A stretch of DNA of 64,000 bases, from assembly GCA_029721515.1 (NCBI GenBank), contig CM056553.1, positions 12,776,447 through 12,840,446 of the forward strand. The letters are read 5' to 3'. Every line of letters starts with the position of its first letter. Within the stretch, counting starts at the first letter, position 1. Source of the DNA: Synanceia verrucosa. Taxonomy: Eukaryota; Chordata; Actinopteri; Perciformes; Synanceiidae. The translations under genes were made by a program, and so were the position numbers. The notes beneath the pieces were generated by a model that was not told where the DNA came from, did not search any database, and saw only the letters and a program-made list of their open reading frames with translations. Of the stretch, positions 62,332-64,000 are shown piece after piece.

Positions 62332-63428
62332 TCAAGATTTGACCACTTCACTAATGTTCTGTGTTGCTGCTTGTATCAGTCACACAGGAGGCAGCACCTC
62401 TTATTACCCCTAAAACTGATCAAGGTGCAACTTGGAGTCCATCTTTGGTAGAACCTGAAAAACACAGACCAGTTAGTGCCCACTGGTGTACTTCATACAC
62501 ACCACTCCCAGGGGAACCATAAAAACAAGGTGGAAGCCAACTAATTATAATAGTATGCTTAACTAAAATCATAAGGATAAGATTAATAACAGGTATCTTT
62601 GAAATGCACTCCCCTGATCTTGCAGTGGACTAAGCAGGTTCAGCTGACTGATACTGTACGGTACAACAAAAGTGCATCTCTTCTGCTCAGGAGAAGGCAT
62701 TACCTGTTCACCTGAAAGCAGTGAAACATTGAGCAGGGTCATGTTGCTGCTGGCAAGAGCTGTGCGTAGGTAGATTTTATACAGATATTGTTCTCTTCTC
62801 CACTACTGAACTGGGAAGCTGGACCACCTACATCCTGACCAGCTAGCTGCTGTAGGGTCAGGACACACAATTGCATCTTCATCCACACAACTGACACCAG
62901 AGTGGAATTTCTCAGATTTGCCTGCCAGTCTATTGAAGTCATTAGGCTCCAAGGTCTCCTGCCAGATCAGTTTGACCAACTGCCAAGACTCACCTATGAA
63001 AAGAGCATGAAACACCAACATTTCTGAAGTCTGTCTGAAGTCACATACACCTAGAAACAAGGGCCCAAGTTGGGACAGAGATCAGGCTGGTGGCATGGCT
63101 TCTGCTGTTGCATAGATACTAACTTCTTTTTGCATAGACAGGGGGAGGGATCATCATCTGGACATACAGCTGGATGTTTCCAGCATGCATGGCTAGTGAC
63201 AATAACGACACACGCTAGAGAGTGTGTCGTTATTGTCATCAGATCTTCAGCCTCAAAAATCTATCCACTACTGCAGCTGATGAATTTACAGAAACACCCT
63301 GCAGTCCAGACAGTTCTATAGACAGCCTGTTGGAGGGTGAAGCATTTGTGAAACAGAGCTGCTAGAAAAGCACTCAGAGAGCACAGACCTCCGCCAAGGC
63401 GGCGGCGGCAGAAACTTTTTATTTAAAG
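62332..63428. other. Mixed sequence, possibly part of the same decayed unit
   Basis: The plus frame of 61678-62331 re-opens here (63070-63321 is open for 84 codons), while the minus strand is open at 62803-63060. No domain recognised on either strand. A perfect hairpin lies at 63197-63238. Confidence 0.25.
63197..63238. repeat. Perfect 17-bp hairpin, 8-nt loop
   Basis: tgacaataacgacacac (63197-63213) is the exact reverse complement of gtgtgtcgttattgtca (63222-63238). The loop is gctagaga. Confidence 0.97.
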
Positions 63429-63795
63429 TTACCCCTGCCGCCAAGGAGGTTATGTTTTTACTGTGGCTTGTTTGTTTGTCAGTTTGCAAAGTAACTCAAA
63501 AAGTTATGGACGGATTTTGACGAAATATTCAGGATTGGCCAGAAGTCGAAATATTCAGGATTGGCCAGAAGTGGCCTAACTTAAAACTGGTGAAATTTTG
63601 GTGATGAAGATGAATCGAATCCGATCATCACCAAAATTTAAGCAGTTTTAAGTTGAGCCACTTCTGACCAACCCTGAAAATTTTGTCGAAATCAGTCCAT
63701 AACTTTTTGAGTGATTTTGCAAACCAACAAACATACAAATAAACAAACAAACAAAGCCCAGTGAAAACATAACCTCCTTGGCGAAGGTAATAATT
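63429..63795. mobile_element. Fold-back (long inverted repeat) element
   Basis: The left arm (63429-63607) and right arm (63625-63795) are inverted copies over about 170 bases with a short unpaired centre. The outer ends are ccaaggaggttatgttt and aaacataacctccttgg. Both arms contain ctcaaaaagttatgga and its complement. The left arm carries an extra 26-base tandem copy (cgaaatattcagga...). The sequence is a widely spread animal repeat by recall, non-coding, and its class is uncertain. Confidence 0.85.
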
Positions 63796-64000
63796 CTGAC
63801 TGAAATAAGCAAAATGGAGTACATTATCAATGATAATTACATCAAGGCAGATCATTTTCTAATACTCTAATATGTTCAAACAAAAACTGTGTCAAGAATT
63901 GCCAAAGTGTTAGACTGTGGAACTGTGTACTTACCAAGTAAAACAAGGATATAAAAATACATATAAATGGTAACAAAAACACAAAACAGGAAAGCAGGGT
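63796..64000. other. AT-rich sequence
   Basis: Nothing recognised before the window ends. Confidence 0.5.

Noticed and set aside
1..64000. CRISPR array, bacterial operon, rRNA or prophage
   Set aside because: No regularly spaced repeats, no dense coding, no ribosome-binding sites; the content is that of a fish nuclear genome.

Overview
The window looks like a non-coding stretch of a teleost fish nuclear genome, probably a percomorph. The evidence is AT-rich composition with long (TA)n, (CA)n and poly(A/T) tracts, no long open reading frames, and fish-type repeats: a Tc1 element with intact ends, a second fossil Tc1 lineage, a LINE-2 reverse transcriptase fossil, tRNA-headed SINE-like copies with target-site duplications, and several MITE-like pieces. 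I found no complete protein-coding gene, rRNA gene or functional tRNA gene. The window reads as a gene desert or the inside of very large introns.

Layout. 1-4.2 kb: a composite repeat (about 1.13-2.69 kb) with a nested SINE-like insertion, a full SINE-like copy with an 11-bp target duplication, and a first-exon-like island near 3.5 kb. 4.2-17 kb: microsatellites, a hAT-type fragment, a MITE-like repeat at 9.4-10.3 kb with a nested truncated SINE, and the first copy of an unclassified repeat that recurs at 52.9 kb. 17-41 kb: mostly unique AT-rich sequence with patches that resemble conserved non-coding elements, a tRNA-derived SINE at 29.5 kb, and a fossil Tc1 transposase at 38.6-39.2 kb. 41.4-42.3 kb: an internally deleted Tc1 element. 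43-57 kb: more repeat fragments, a fragment resembling a helicase-like mobile-element ORF, a GC-richer block at 53.6-54.1 kb, a decayed minus-strand frame at 55.1-55.3 kb, a MITE and a long CA/CG microsatellite. 58-64 kb: a LINE-2 fossil, exon-like pieces, a decayed plus-strand frame at 61.7-62.3 kb, a perfect 17-bp hairpin and a long fold-back element.

No operon or pathway is visible. The genes present are broken transposases and a broken reverse transcriptase, none able to work as written. The points that most need checking are the unidentified decayed reading frames at 55.1 and 61.7 kb, the exon-like pieces at 47.4, 60.1 and 62.0 kb, and the paired unclassified repeat. Repeat family names come from recall of fish repeats, not from a database search.
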